Origin: Strigops habroptila | Lineage: Eukaryota; Chordata; Aves; Psittaciformes; Psittacidae | Assembly: GCF_004027225.2 (NCBI RefSeq) | Contig: NC_044277.2 | Location: forward strand, 30,537,995 to 30,601,994 | Direction: 5' to 3' | Length of the DNA stretch: 64,000 nt | Shown: positions 39,095 through 52,882 of the stretch, in pieces | Numbering within the stretch: position 1 is the first letter of the stretch | How the letters are laid out: each line of letters opens with the position of its first letter | Notes under the pieces: generated by a model | Told to the model about the DNA's origin: nothing | The model's database searches: none | Seen by the model: the letters and a program-made list of their open reading frames with translations, nothing else | Program-made: the position numbers and the translations under genes

Positions 39095-42000
39095 CTGAAA
39101 GATAAAAAAAAAAAAAAGAAAAAGAAGCAAGCATTACATTTTAAACCCAAGCCGAGTGATATTTTTGTTTTAAATATAATGCAGTGCAATCCTCTGTAAA
39201 AGCTGGACTTGTTTTCAGGAGACAAGCCTCATTTTGCTCCCAAATCTTCAGAGGAAAATATACCATAAATATATTAATAGCTGACTTAATTCTTTCACTG
39301 TATTCTTGTAAACCTAATTAAAGAAACTTGGATTTAATATTCTTCAAACATTTAAACTGCTACCAAATCTTACTGTATATATACACATTCAGTATCAGTT
39401 CGTTCTACAGCTAACAGCTATTACCTTTGTATTTTGCAGTGTAAGTCAATCTAGAATTCAAACTCATAGATTTGAAAAGACACCAGCTTTTCTAGCATTT
39501 CACGATCGTAACATTTACAATTTGAGCTCAAAGTCTTTGATTTCATTACGATTTTTCATGGATTACTGAGCACATGCATAGTAAAACCCCATTCTTTTCC
39601 AAGGTCATCCAATAGATGGCAATCTTTCCATAGACCAAAAGAAACCACAGCTGTACACTACCAGCTCTCTCAGAAAAATAAGTGATTTAAGACAAAGACA
39701 TTTTTCCTTTGTTCTTTGTTGACCATTTTCCTAAAAGATATATGTACATAGCTTTTAATTTAAATATTTGACCCTTAGTATGTGCATACATGAGTTTGTG
39801 CTTGTGTGCGGATGAATGTGTACCTGTGCAGACACAAATCCGCACACATGTATTTGTTTTTATACTCTTTCATAAATATATAGCTTCAGGCACGTTTAGC
39901 TACCAGATTTAAGATATCGTGGAATAAAACTAATCATTAAAACAACTGCTCCACAACAAGCATTTTATAGCACACATCCCTTTCATTATGTAGTATTCAA
40001 ATTATTTTGAAATTTGACACAAGAAAATTTAATAAATGAAGAAGCTTTTAGTGATAGCAGTTCAGTAAGTATCATAACAGAGGAGTTCACATGATCATAA
40101 ATAAAACCCCTCCTTTTTTTTTAATGTACTGTAGTATAATATTAAAGAGTGATAAGTACACCAGGCTTCAATGAAGTCAGAAAACAGCATTTTCCAGGCT
40201 TAGATGGATAGAATACTTTAAAGAAAAACATTTTTGCTTTTTTAATGTGATTCTGCATTTATTTTCTTCAATGTTTGACAAGGTTCACTATATGCACAGG
40301 ATCTGAATTCAGCTATCATGTCTATTTTTATGAATTAATATCCAGAAGAATTTCTTGATATATATAAAAAAAAAAATAAAAATTGCTTTATTCTTTTCTC
40401 ATCGACAGTAACGGAATCCCGCTTCTAACAAAACATGACAACAGTCACTATTTCTGTATGTAAAAAGTACTATATATATATAAACTGTTTAAATTTGTCT
40501 CAGAAAGGTACATAGCTAACATTGACAGCTACATGTTAAACAAACAGTACATAATCACCCTTCGCTCATCTTTACTGAGTATCAAGCAAATCTGAATCTC
40601 TGTGAACTACTGAGTTACACAGTTATTAATGTCAACACATGTAAAGAAAAAAGTAATGTCTAATAAACAACTTAGAGCAGGTTTTCTTTCACATCTAAAA
40701 AAATCAGCAATTTTGGTATATGCAAGCCTACGTTGCTGTCATTCAAGAAAAAAATCTAATAAATAACAAAATTCTATTTGTCACAGCACTTTGGACCCAT
40801 TTCTGAAATACATTTGTGCATAACTTTCCTGTGGTAAATGGTCTCACTGAATCAATATGACTACTTCTTTAAACAATGCTAATTATCTGTGGGCTCCTCG
40901 TATTCAGTCTGGGTTTGAAATCAAAAGAAAGGTAAATATTTTACATTTAATACTTGCTTCTTCCTTTTACAGTTTTTAAGCTGTTGATTTTTTTATTTTT
41001 TTTTTTAATGTAAATCCTTTGTATGTCAAATGATGCTTATTCAAATTTCAGGCCTTATTAAGTCACTGTCAATTTTATATGAAATAGCATTGTCTGTATT
41101 ATTCAGAAAAGGATCTTTAACAATGCTTTAAAAGTTTTTGGAAGTAGTTTAGAGGTGTGCTCTGTTGCCTGGTGATGAAATTATCTTCTCAAATTAATTT
41201 TATTTGTATCAGTTTTTGTTTGCAAACATATCCAACAGTGCATATTTGGTAATTGGCATACCTATTTAAACACATAAAAGGTTATTTAGTTATTAACAGT
41301 CTGTTTAAACTCACAATGTCCTGGTAAAAAAGGGTTAAATTATTTTAAGTTTACCTATGCCTTGGACTTGAGCCTTGGTTGATCCCAAGCCAGAGGCGCT
41401 AGCAGCTGCATGCTTTATTTACAATCCCTTTGTCAGACTTACAACTGCCCCAGGCTATAACATAGTGTACCTAATGTTCAAACTGGCAGGTAATCTTATG
41501 TCAAACATACTTCTTTGATTTAAAGTGATCAATAGATTCTTGTAAAGAGGTAATTTCTCTGATGTTTCCACCTTGCCTTTCTTACAGGTGATTCACACAA
41601 AAGCCTGCTTATATGATGTACGAACAATAAACAGAAAGCTATAATCATGTTTTTTCAGATGTTTCCGGTGCACAACGATTTTGGATCAATACCCTGTGTA
41701 ATACAATTATCTGCAATGATCTGGTTGTATTGAAAAAGAATTTGCAGCAGACCTCTAGGGGGTTTTATCCAGAAACACGTATCTGGCAATGTTGTGAATA
41801 GTGGAAGAGAAAATTAAGGGGTTGACACAGGCTGTCTATTATGTTCCAAATGACTTCATTAATATTTTATTTGGTAAAAGTAGTATATTTCAAGCTTTAA
41901 TATACTGTGACTTCAAAATATTAATGATGTAATTTCCTTGTTGCATTTGCTTATTTTGAAAACATCCTAGCACAGATATTCAGTGTAAAAGCCAAAAATA

Positions 42001-42524
42001 CCAACCAAAAATTATTTAAAGCAGTTTATTTCCCATAATTGAGTCATTGTTTGGCTTTTGTATTTTATTTTGCTTTTGTGGCACTATTGTCTCGGAAAAA
42101 AAAAAATCTATATTCATTAGTGTGCCACTGCTAAAGCTGTTATCTATACCAGGGATGAATCATACCGGCTTAAAAAGACACCTAAAATATTAACAGTGAA
42201 ATCAAACTTGTTAAGTTCAAATTACACTTTGCATTGCCAGTAAATGAGCAGGTGTTCCTGTGCAGGAATATCTGTTTTGCCAAATTAATACAAAGATTAT
42301 AGAACAGAAATAAAAATTAAAGAAAAAAAAAAAAAAGCTGATGTGTTTATTTAGTTTTGATGAAGTCACATTCTATAGCTGTAAATTTACCCTAAAGCAG
42401 AACAAGGAACCTTTTATATTCATTTGATTACAACAAGCATATGCCCATATGATTGAAAATTCTATTCCATTAGACTGTACCAAATTCACATTTCTGTAAT
42501 ATTACTATTTTTGTACATTATTAC

Positions 42525-42771
42525 CTGTCTTTCTGCACTGCTTATGCACACCCTGCAGTTACTGATCTAGCTGCTGAATCTCAGTTCTCAGTATGGTGGT
42601 TTCTGTCTCCGTCTGATTCTTTTCTTTCTGTGTGTCCTGGATACTGGCTTTCAGTTTCTTGACCACACTGTCTAGGTGCTCCACCTCAGCCACTTTTGCT
42701 TTGATATCTTCCCTTGCCTGCAGGAAATTGGCTTCCGACTTTCTCAGAAGGTCATCTCTTTTGCGTATTGC
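42525..42771 (-). pseudogene. Coiled-coil exon with premature TAA
   Basis: The acceptor is TTCACAG before 42771. The frame reads AIRKRDDLLRKSEANFLQAR and continues as Lys/Glu-rich heptads for 70 codons, then meets TAA at 42559-42561. Translation past the stop stays coiled-coil-like for 11 more codons to a consensus donor, ACAG|GTAATA, at 42525. With that donor the exon is 82 codons plus one base, which joins in phase with the exon starting at 39094. Gln (CAA) to stop is the simplest explanation. The alternative is an earlier donor, GATCA|GTAACT, immediately before the stop. That would avoid the nonsense codon but needs an additional exon to restore phase. Confidence 0.72.
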
Positions 42772-44756
42772 CTGTGAAGACAAAAAGCATTCCAATAGTG
42801 CCTTTTATGATGTACTTTTTATACTGCATCCTGCTATTTTGAGCTCTAGGATACATGAGATTATACAGCACCTCATTAGCAAATGGGTCAAGTACCCACA
42901 TCTCCTCTAGGATCAAAAAGTTACAAGGACTTTAATTTTTAAAAGTCTGTTGAAGAAAAGATTCAGTATTACAATAAATACATCATTAATCAATACTTAT
43001 AAGTTCAAAGGCAAGAAGAAATAGTCATATAATTCTGAGAGAAAAATGGGAAATGCAGTTTGATCTAAATGAATGCTCTTTCTTTAAAAAAAAAAAAAAA
43101 AAAAAAGAGGGGGGATATTTAACCTCTTTGTGTCAGCTGCTACTGAGTTCTTCATTTGTCACTCAGGCAAATACTGTAGGTTAATGTGGCCATAATGATA
43201 TCCCAAAGCCATAGGAAAAAAGCTCCACGCTACTTTTCTCCCCCCCCCCACCCCCCCTTGTTTAAACTTCTTATCTGTGTAAACCCATGGTATTTAGATA
43301 CTCTTTTGTTGTTGTCTAAAGATGTCACATACAACTTGGACTTTGGATTTAGAAGAGCCCATTCCTCTAAGATACAGTGCCACAGTTTCAAATTTTATCT
43401 GCACAGTTCTTAAGTACATGCTGCAAGTTTATAGGTGTAAATTTCATATCAATCACTATCGAGTATTCTTGAGTGACTGTGCTTTATTGGCTTGATGCCA
43501 CACCTTGATTCTCTATCATGCTCCATCTTGCTTCTTTTAATCTGAATATTTAGTACTCTTTTATGTCTTAATTACAGCAAATTGCGCACAGTTGGCACCA
43601 TTTCTTGAAATTAATCCCAAAGTACTTTGTTTCTGTCAAGCACAGTCAAAGCCTTAGAGAATAATAGTAAATGTTATTGCAGATCTAAATTTAAATGACT
43701 GTCTATGTATTTAACTTCAGCCTTTAATTATTCGTGCTGTACTGTTTTTGGTTCAAATGTTAAACATTCTTTATTGTGAATGTAAAATTGTTTCAGACAG
43801 CTTGAAATAGGCAATGTTAACATGACAACAATTATTTGTATTAACATATTTTTTCAGGTGTGTAAAACTTAATAGACAGCATATAATATCCTGCCACAGT
43901 AATATGTTTCCATTTCATTCTGTTTATTCAGTAAATAATAAAAATGTTCTAATTATGAGGAAGAGATTGTTGAAGAGTTAATTTCCTTCTGTTCTTTTCT
44001 TAACAAAAGAAATTTAGAAATTAATCAATATTTCTTCCTCATTAGTTGATGTCTAAGCTGTCTGCAGACAGCCTCTACCTTTCTGAAACCCACTCAGAAA
44101 ATTAGGGTGATTTTGATTTTTATTATTTTCAGTATACTAGTAAAAAAAATTTAAGAAAGACAGAAAAAATTAGAGTGTCCTAAATGCTGTCATTGCTAAT
44201 TGAAATTATGCATTTGGCAAAGTCCCCAGATAAATATAAGTTGTTCATTGTGTAGTTTAGTGATACGGATATTATGATATTAATAAAGCCAAAACCTTTT
44301 CACCTTATGAATATTTTTTATGCTAGAAGCATTCACAGAGAAAGGTAAAAAGAGTAAAAAAACTCCAAGGCCCATGTACCTTTTATCCCAAGAAAAAGTA
44401 CAAGGTAGATTTCTGACATTGAAAATGAGTATGAATGGGATTTGCAGTTAAAACTGGCAAATGAATTCATAAAAATATCTACAGACATAACAGAAGTCAC
44501 ATTACTGTATTCATTTTATTTTTATCAGTATGCATTTATGACAGCATTGCTATCACAAACTCTGACATATCTTGAATTTAGAGACAAACACCAGAGAAAT
44601 ACGTGCTTACAAAATTTGCGATAAAAGTATTTTTTTCTCTAGAATTCATAACAGATATGAATGAAGCAGTGCATACCCAGCTCCTTCACATTCTATTTTT
44701 GTAATGTGATTTCTAAAGAGATAGCTGTTTTGCTCATTCTCATAGCAAAAGCATAC

Positions 44757-45048
44757 CTGATCTTTTTTGACTATAAAGTTTCCTGGCATCTATAAGGTCT
44801 CTTTCAAGCTGTGTTATCTGCTGTTCTAGCTGAGCAAGTTCCACTTTATGTTTCTGCTGGGAAGCTATTACATCCAGATGCAGTGACTGTAAGGTCTTGT
44901 CTAGCTTTTCAATTTCAAGAACAGATTTTTTTTTTTTTTCCTGTTGGTCAAGTATATTAGCAGCTTCAGTTTTTTGTTCCTGTATGATCTGCTCACATTC
45001 TTCAACTCTGGAGGATTTTTCATTGTATTGATTTTTCAACATCACAAG
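44757..45048 (-). pseudogene. Long coiled-coil exon, frame slip near its 3' end
   Basis: This 292-bp block encodes continuous coiled coil, starting LVMLKNQYNEKSSRVEECEQ. It contains four lysines in a row, encoded by a 14-A run (44926-44939), and ends near RDLIDARKLYSQK. The donor is TCAG|GTATGC. The acceptor, ACATGAG before 45048, is weak. The length is 97 codons plus one base. The extra base is best placed in the A6 run at 44763-44768: removing it makes the exon end in phase 0, as the next exon at 42771 requires. The reading frame is otherwise intact for more than 90 codons, the longest open coding block of the locus. Confidence 0.72.
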
Positions 45049-45623
45049 CTCATGTTTTAAATTAGAAATTATTGTACATTATACCAGATGTCCTGATTCA
45101 GTTTTCTGTCATTTAAGAAACATAAATTATAGCTCTATTTCCAGATTTCAAATGCTGAACATGTTGCTATTTGTGATTTGGATTTTATTTTCAGAGAACA
45201 GAAATATTTTAAAAGATTGCTTAAATTTATATGTAAAAAAAAAAAAAAAATCACATATGTATTCCTAAAAAGCAGTTATATCTCCATTACCTGTAAAGAC
45301 ACAATTAGATAATAGTGCTGTTATTCTGACTCCAAAAAGTCTATGTAAGTACTTGATAAATTTTATTTAATTCTGGTTGAGCTAGTTAATCTCTGCAATT
45401 CTGAAATATATTTACTTCCATTTTCTAAAGGTTCAAGCGCATAAAACTTTACATGAGATGTTCATGCTTGGATTGGTATCTGCAAAATCAGACTGAAATT
45501 GAAATACGACATTCTCTTTTTCAGAAATCTTTGAAAAGTATAGGACATATTCTGATATGTATGGTACATAAGATAACCCATTAACTAAATGTGGTTAAAA
45601 ATTACAATGCAGGCTTATGGTTA

Positions 45624-45660
45624 CAAACACACAAACAAACAAACAAACAAAAAAAAACCC
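45624..45660. repeat. (CAAA)n repeat with poly-A
   Basis: ACACAAACAAACAAACAAAC followed by nine or more A's and CCCC, just downstream (minus sense) of the 45.7-kb exon donor. Confidence 0.9.
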
Positions 45661-45699
45661 CAACAAAACCAAAAAAAGAAAAACAACAGAAAAAGTTAC

Positions 45700-45860
45700 C
45701 TCATTTTGAAGGCAGATAATTTTGCCCTTGAGCTTTTGAATTTTTTGACATCATGTCTGTAGTAGTCTTTGGGAACTCCTGTTTTCTTAGGTCTTTTATG
45801 ATCCCCCTGTGATAAAGGCAGCTCTTCTGTCATCTGGTCAATCGTTTTCAAATGTCTGGT
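45700..45860 (-). pseudogene. Coiled-coil exon with frame slip; 5' edge uncertain
   Basis: The minus strand ends in a good donor, GAG|GTAACT, at 45700 in phase 0. Upstream of it one frame reads IQKLKGKIICLQNE, while the preceding stretch (LKTIDQMTEELPLSQG) is open in another frame. The switch can be explained by one missing A in the A6 run at 45741-45746; a second slip further upstream is possible. The acceptor is not obvious, so the start is approximate. Its phase-0 end matches the phase-0 start of the exon at 44757-45048. Confidence 0.5.
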
Positions 45861-45965
45861 GTCACTTGTGTTTATTTTAATTTAGGTATTTGTGAGTTCA
45901 GTTATAAGGAAGTCTATATTGCTCTCTTTTAGTAGTTTGGTAGTCAGCATGTGTTCTGTCAACAT

Positions 45966-46020
45966 ATAACATAACATAACATAACATAACATAACATAAC
46001 ATAACATAACATAACATAAT
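45966..46020. repeat. (ATAAC)n pentanucleotide microsatellite
   Basis: Eleven tandem ATAAC units (the last one ATAAT) with no interruption. It lies about 110 bp upstream (minus sense) of the 45.7-kb exon. Likely polymorphic in length. Confidence 0.97.
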
Positions 46021-46099
46021 ACAATATATAAAAGGTGCATATATCAGAGAGAATAGAGCCTCTATGTAGGCATATATGTATATAAGCACAGTTGCAGGT

Positions 46100-49000
46100 T
46101 TAACAGGTCACGTTTAACATGGCTCCTAATCAAACTCCTCAGTTACTATGAACGTAAATAAGACTTTGAATGTCCCAGCTGTGTGACTCCTCAGATAAGA
46201 AATAATTTTTGTTTCCTTAAATGTTCAATGATTAAATATTTATGACTGGTTTTATATATTCTTCCTTTATTTAATATTGATATTACTCTTTAAAGTAAGT
46301 GTAAGTGTCCTATTTCACTATTTATTGAACATAAGAGTGAAAATAATAATCAAATATGTGAACGTTATACCTTTGCTAAAAGATTTGCTATTTCACTACT
46401 TTGTAGTTAAGACTGAGTTCCTGCTTTAAAAGGACAAAAGCAAAGGAAACTCACCAGCTATCAGATTAGCTATCCCAGGTGGCTGATGTGTATGCAGTTT
46501 AGAGAAGAAAACAAGTTCAAAGACAATCAGAAATCACTCTCAGATTGCTTCCCTAAGTTCAATGAGTGATTTTTTGGAGAAAGGATGGACATCTTTCCTA
46601 TGGGAGACTTTTTCAGATCTTCTCTTCAAACCTGGGACCTCAACATCGCAGAGTTTATCAGAATTACCTCTGGCTTTTACGACCACTTCCTAAGACAAAT
46701 ATCTTGATACTCCTCAACTGTCTTCTGGGCTCTGCTGTTTTCTATGCAGTGGTTCAACTATTTCTCTAACAAACGGTGCAGCAAAAGTCCCTCAACAAGC
46801 ACTTAAGCACCCCTTTTTTGTTTTTTCTTTTTGAGAAGTTCCAAGTTATTTGGTTATTTCTTTCAGCTGTCATTTGAGTTCTTTTGAAAGCTAACTCACT
46901 GAATTCCCTTCGTTCAAAGAACAGAGAGCTATGTGACAGAGAGTTTAAAAAAAATTAATGTTAAGACTAATGTCGATTTATTGTTTATTCTTCAGAAGTG
47001 AAAACTTGTTAGGATCTAAGTCAGCATGTGGTATTCATTTATCCCTGAAGGTAGTTTGAACTTGCTTCTAATAGCCTTAAAAAAAATTGCTCATGACTAT
47101 TTGAAAGATGTTCAGTTATGTGTAACAAGTGTAAAATATGATTCTTGATAGACAAAATCACAAATTAATACTTTTAAATTGAGAATGACAATGCTATCTC
47201 TTTTATACAGAACAAAGAATTTCATTAAGCATTTCTGCTGTCCTATAGCTTCTCACCCAGGTCAGGTTTATTATTTAGAAATACATTTAACTTAGAATTG
47301 AACACATCAGGCACATGAAGAGCTACTATGTCCTCAAATAGGCTGGTCCAGTATTCAGTAATATGCACTGTTAAAAGAAAATGCCTTCTTTTTTAATACA
47401 AGTGTTTCTAGTTTTCTCTCTCAACCTCATAATTGAAACTCATTATTTTCTGTTAGGTTAAGAGGAGGTTTAGTACCATTAATTTTCTACTTCTGCAGTT
47501 GCTAGAGATTGTGTAAAAACAAACTCTTATATTTTTGCGAAGATAAATGCACTCAGATTTTCTCATGTCTCACTGTGAGTTAGCTTCCTGGCCTCAGATA
47601 TCTCAAATAACTCTTCTAAAACCATTGGCTGTAGTGCTGAACTGTTTTTTAAAAGTATCAGGCAATTACTAAATAACAATATTGAATTAAAAACATCCTC
47701 TGTCTTTATGCAAAAAGTAGTAACATCTCTCCAACTCTATTAAAAATTTCCATAGTTATAGATCAAAAACCTTGCTCGCACTGTATTCTAATGAAAGTAC
47801 ATACTAAGTTTATTATCCATTATGATTCCCAAGTCCTTTTTACTGTTACTTTCTAAAACTGGCCTCTTACTCTGTAAGCATATTTTCTGAGATCTCAGTC
47901 AAAACTCACAAAACGCCGCAGATTAAAAAAAAAAAAAAATATCAAACGTATGTGCCTTTTACCTTTCTGTATGATTTAAATCAGGAAATTAAAAAAAAAA
48001 AAAAAAGAATTTGCTATTTATCACTTCAGTATTTTTGTTTCATCTACACAGTTGGTTAGCAACAATTTTGTCTTCTTCCAGACTACTGACAATGTACAGG
48101 TCCTTTTGTAACTTCACTAGAAATGGTCCATTAGGTTATATTTCCAAATTTATCATATTTGATCTCTCAACTTACTGTTACTGTATTTGATGCATCCCAC
48201 ACTGACTGTCCATAGTTAGAAAAGGTCTTCTTGATGGGCTGAAAAGAATTTTCCTTGCTTTCTCACACTAGAAGTCCTTTTAATGCAGGGTGATGATTCC
48301 TCACTTCCCACCAAACTGCAGCGAGATTTTTCTGAAACAGATCTTTTTGTCTGCTTGCTACTTTCTTCACACTGATGATTCCTTTATACTTACTGGAGGT
48401 ATGAAAATCATTGCCCCATATGGATGGACAACTAGTTGGAACATAATTAATGTTGATGATCCCTGAATGTATTTCTGATACATTTTTAGTGGGGATCTGA
48501 CAAGGTATCAGATGCTTGACAATGTTAAGCACCCTTCCTGATCAAAAGCTCTTTTCTAGAGGGTATTTCAGTAAACTTGATTTTGACACAAACCAGAAAA
48601 TTAAGTTTGGATCATATATGGTTGGTTCAAGGGCTGCTGTGACTGAAACCTGTGCATAGAGGTCAAGATTTACAGAAACTGAATTTAAAAATTATTTTCA
48701 TAAAATGGTCAGGTCCCTTTAAAAGAACCAGAGCCCAGCCTAGAAAGAGAATAGGTCTAACCAGGAGAATTTGATAAATACCTGGCAAGTGGCAGCAGAT
48801 ACCAGCAAAATCTTCATAGGTATCTGCTGGCTGAGATGGTGAAGACTGGTACCAGGCTGAGAAATTAAGGTGAAACACGCTTACAGTGCTATCTTCAAGT
48901 GTGATCAAGTGTACAGACTTTTAATCTGAAAGTGCCTGTTTATTCATTGACTACTGGGTTAGGGTTAAGAGTTTTCGAGGTCCACTGAAGATTCCTAAAT

Positions 49001-50250
49001 TTCTCTGTGTCTTTCTAGACAAAAACACTCCTTTCTGATTCTGATAGTCCTGATGCTCCTGATTTTTCAGAAAAAATGTCACAGAAATATTATGGAAAAT
49101 GAAGTTGACAACTTTGTGCAAATTTTGGCTTGATTAAGGAAAATTTGAAAGGAAGGATCAACAGCAGTCAAAATTTCTTCTTCCAAAGGTGTGAAGTGCT
49201 TCATTCACTCTCTAGCATATATGCAGAGAGCCAAGCAGTACAAGAAGACAGTGCTAAAAAGCTTAGAAGGCTTAAAACAGGAACTAAATCTCAGTGACTT
49301 CTGAAATGTCTTTTTTCTGGTACCATCTGCATCTCATATAACAACAAATACTCACAAAAGGCTCACAAAAATCAGGAAACTTATTTCTTTTTGACAAATA
49401 TGAAATCCCAACAGTGATATTATTTAAAGTTCCTTCCTCTAATTACCGAATAATGGAATTGAGTTAAATGCAACACAGAAAAAGGTAACAGCAGTACTTT
49501 TATTTACTTTCTGCAGTACTATATGGCACTAATGTCTGGGCAACAGTTATGCTCCTTTATTGAACTTTGACTTGACAGTTTCTTCATATTACTCAATATA
49601 CAGTAAAATAAACACATTGATAAGAGCTTAATTAGCAGAACTGCAAGGTAAGGGAGCATGCATGAAGCAATAAACTAATGTGGTGTTAATAAGCTAGCTG
49701 GGGAGTGTGTGGAAATCCTACTGACAATTTAACAGTTTACTACCATGTGGAGGTAGGTGCTCTGTTAGAAACAAGGGTTCATTTAGGACCTATTTCTCAT
49801 CATAGCTGTGTTCTAATCACTGTGTACAATTGTTGTCCCATGTCAGTTAATGAAAAAACAAACTAAACCAAAACATACTAAAACAAAACATACTTCTGCC
49901 TCAGTACCCCTGCAAATCTGAGCTTTGAATACAAGATCAATGTGGGTGCAACACCAGCTATGCTGACAACATCTATGAGGACTTCAATTTAAGAATAAGA
50001 AGTCATTCATCCTTTTCAAATGTGTCAATGTAAGTTCCACTCTAAGTGATTGTCCAGGAGTATTGCATACAAACACTATCACTAATGATAGAGAAGTTAG
50101 CACTGTTTTCTGAGTGTTTGTTCCGCAAAGTTATACACAATAGCAGACAAATATGAGAAGGTTGCTCTAACTAGCTGCCTTTGTTAGGTGTCTTCTGAGC
50201 ACTAACAGAGAGAGACTCAATAACCATGGAGTGTTTACTCCAGCAGGTAG
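46100..50250. other. Non-coding stretch, probable intron
   Basis: If the 53.2- and 45.8-kb blocks belong to one gene this is intronic. Short open frames at 48263-48532 and 48663-48908 (minus) show no family resemblance. Confidence 0.5.
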
Positions 50251-50258
50251 CAGTCATG

Positions 50259-50575
50259 TCATAGAATCATAGAATCATAGAATAGTTAGGGTTGGACAGG
50301 AACTTAAGATCATCTAGTTCCAACCCCCCTGCCATGGGCAGGGACACCTTGCACCAAACTGTGTCGCCCAAGGCTCTGTCCAACCTGGCCTTGAACACCA
50401 CCAGGGATGGAGCATTCACAACTTCCTTGGGCAACCCATTCCAGTGCCTCACCACCCTCACTGCATAGAACTTCTTCCTTATATCTAATCTAAACTTCCC
50501 CTGTTAAAGTTTAAAGCCATTACCCCTTGTCCTACCACTACAGTCCCTAATGAAGAGTCTCTCCAGCCATAGTAG
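50259..50575 (-). mobile_element. CR1 LINE 3' end, minus orientation
   Basis: Begins on the plus strand with the inverted CR1 tail, TCATAGAATCATAGAATCAT, followed by the antisense of the last ORF2 codons. On the minus strand these read [20 protein letters not shown], the C-terminal end of the CR1 reverse-transcriptase polyprotein. Severely 5'-truncated, as usual for CR1. Fairly well preserved, so younger than the other copies here. Confidence 0.92.
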
Positions 50576-52576
50576 TATGGCATAGAGCTACCATCTGTTC
50601 CATAGAAGAACAGATGTTTTCAGTAACATTGAAAAAGTTGGCGAAGTGCAGGATGCATAATGCATGAATATGCTACTTATGGGAAAGAATGATTTTTTTA
50701 AAGAAAGGTAGCTCTGGAATTATTATACTGAAACAGGATGAAAATTTTGGGTTGTCTTCAAGAAATCAATGTTTTCATAAGTAGTTTCAGAATTTCTCCT
50801 AATCAGAAAGACTGTAAATGAGGAGGACATTTTTAAAGACCAATTAACATCTTGGTGAATCACATAGCAGATCACAAGTACACATGTTAATAAAAATAAC
50901 CCATCTAAAGAATGTGAAGGATTTGGAATAAGGTCAACGAGTGTAAAACTACCCATCCTATGACAATTACCTATGACCTATGATGACCTTTATCAGGTCA
51001 GTTACTGGCAAAAACCAAACCAAAACAACCAAACAAAAAAACACCATACAGAAAATAGCTATTCAAAATTGCATAAGAGAGTATGTGCAAAAAATACACG
51101 AAAACTCGGTATGGCACTGCTATAGTTATAAACAAGTAGTTATTTTTGCTCCAGAGTTTATGTAGAATGGAAATAAAATTAGCATAGCTAGTGGCAACTA
51201 TGTGGTAATTTGTACAATCCCTTTTTGGGGCATACAGAAATCTATCTCTATCAAGACAATAAGAGAAATATATTGTCAAAATCCATATCTATAGGCTCTA
51301 TGGACAACATAAAGAGCAGAATGGGAGTATATTTGTGAAAAACTAAGAAGTATAAGAAGGATTTTTAACTCATAGTAATAAGTTTAGAACAAGTATGCTC
51401 TAGACAGTTAAGAACATGTTTTTTTAAAACTTATTACTTTAGGTTGATGTCATGTGTCATCAACAAACAGGTGTTTTCCCTTTGACAGCTTAATTGATCA
51501 CGATTTTATAGCCAAACTCTATGACTTTTCTAATAGAATATATTTTGGGTTAGCAGAACGTTTAACAATATCACAGCATGTTGGGAAAGAAGACAGAAGG
51601 TATACCATGCCAAGAAGCAAGTCTTCAGCTGATTCATTGTTCTACAGGAACTGAGCTATGAAACTTTGAAGACTTGGCTCACTTTAACCAATATTTTCAG
51701 CCCTTCATGTTTGCAAGCATTAAAGTTTGTAAAAGATTTCATCAATCATTAATTTTTTTCTAATACCGATATTTTTCCAAAGTACAACTTGAAAACTTAT
51801 AATTTTTAGGATAAAATAAACTCATGGAAACACTCATGGAAAAATAACACATACTGGTTTTGTATACTTAATATGTGCATTTAATATATTCAATATACTT
51901 AATACATATTTCATGTAAATATAATGTGGTTTATCTTTTCTCAATATTTCTATTCAAAAAATATATATTTAACATAGAAAAAGTTCAATGTTTTATTTAA
52001 GGCAATCATTTACAGCATGAAATAAAACTGAAGGCACAACGGCTAATTATGCCCTGTAACAAGAACTAATTGTATTTGGAATTTAAAAGATATTCTATTG
52101 CAATTATTTTTCAGCTTTACTGGCAGGACATTGAGTTTAAACAGTTGTACGAACAATAGTATGCAGAACTTGAAAACTCGATCACATCCTAAGATATTTC
52201 TCTGCTTTTGAAGACATTACAGAAGGTGCTGAAAAAATGGCCAAGGATCAATAATGATGTCATCATTTCCAAGAAAGGAATGTAGCCATTAAATTGTTAC
52301 TACCTTCATTTTAATGCATACCAGCATCAGTTTTCAGATAGTTTTCCTATCAATTAATATTATTCTGCAAGTACATATACTTGAACATTGAAAGAGAATA
52401 AAAAATATACGTCAATTTGGAAACAAGTTCCTGGCTTAGAAGACTCTACCAATTGATGGGAGATTGGAGGTGGACGCCCGAAGTGGAGTCAGCTCTCTTA
52501 GGCCAGAATCTTTGAATTCTTTTTATGATAAGTATAAATTTTATATAAACCTCATTATATGAAACAAAATTATTGT

Positions 52577-52882
52577 CTCATAGAATGGTTTGATTTGGAA
52601 GAGATCTCAAAATCATCCAGTTCCAACCCCGCTGCTACATGCAGAGACACCTTCCACTACACCAAGTTGCTCAAAGCCTTGTCCAACCTGGCCTTGAACA
52701 ATTCCAGGGATGGGGCATCAACAACTCTGGGCAACCTGTTCCAGCACCTCACCACCCTCACAGCAAAGAATTTCTTCCTCATAGCTAATCTGAATCTATC
52801 CTCTTTCAGTTTAAATTCATTGCCCCTTGTCTTATCACTACATGCCCTTGTAAAAAGTCCTTCTCCAGCTCTCTTGGAGGTG
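52577..52882 (-). mobile_element. CR1 LINE 3' fragment, minus orientation
   Basis: The minus strand encodes the CR1 ORF2 tail: FKLKEDRFRLAMRKKFFAVR, then VVRCWNRLPR, then KARLDKALSNLV. The 3' tail repeat is degraded to a single CATAGAATGG motif. 5'-truncated. Confidence 0.9.

Noticed and set aside
38969..39199. Plus-strand ORF over the 39-kb exon
   Set aside because: It is the antisense shadow of the coiled-coil exon; the minus strand has splice sites and heptad composition.
42632..42910. Plus-strand 92-codon ORF
   Set aside because: Antisense shadow of the 42.5-42.8 kb coiled-coil exon.
45898..46089. Minus-strand ORF with MLCYV repeats
   Set aside because: Translation of the ATAAC microsatellite, not a gene.
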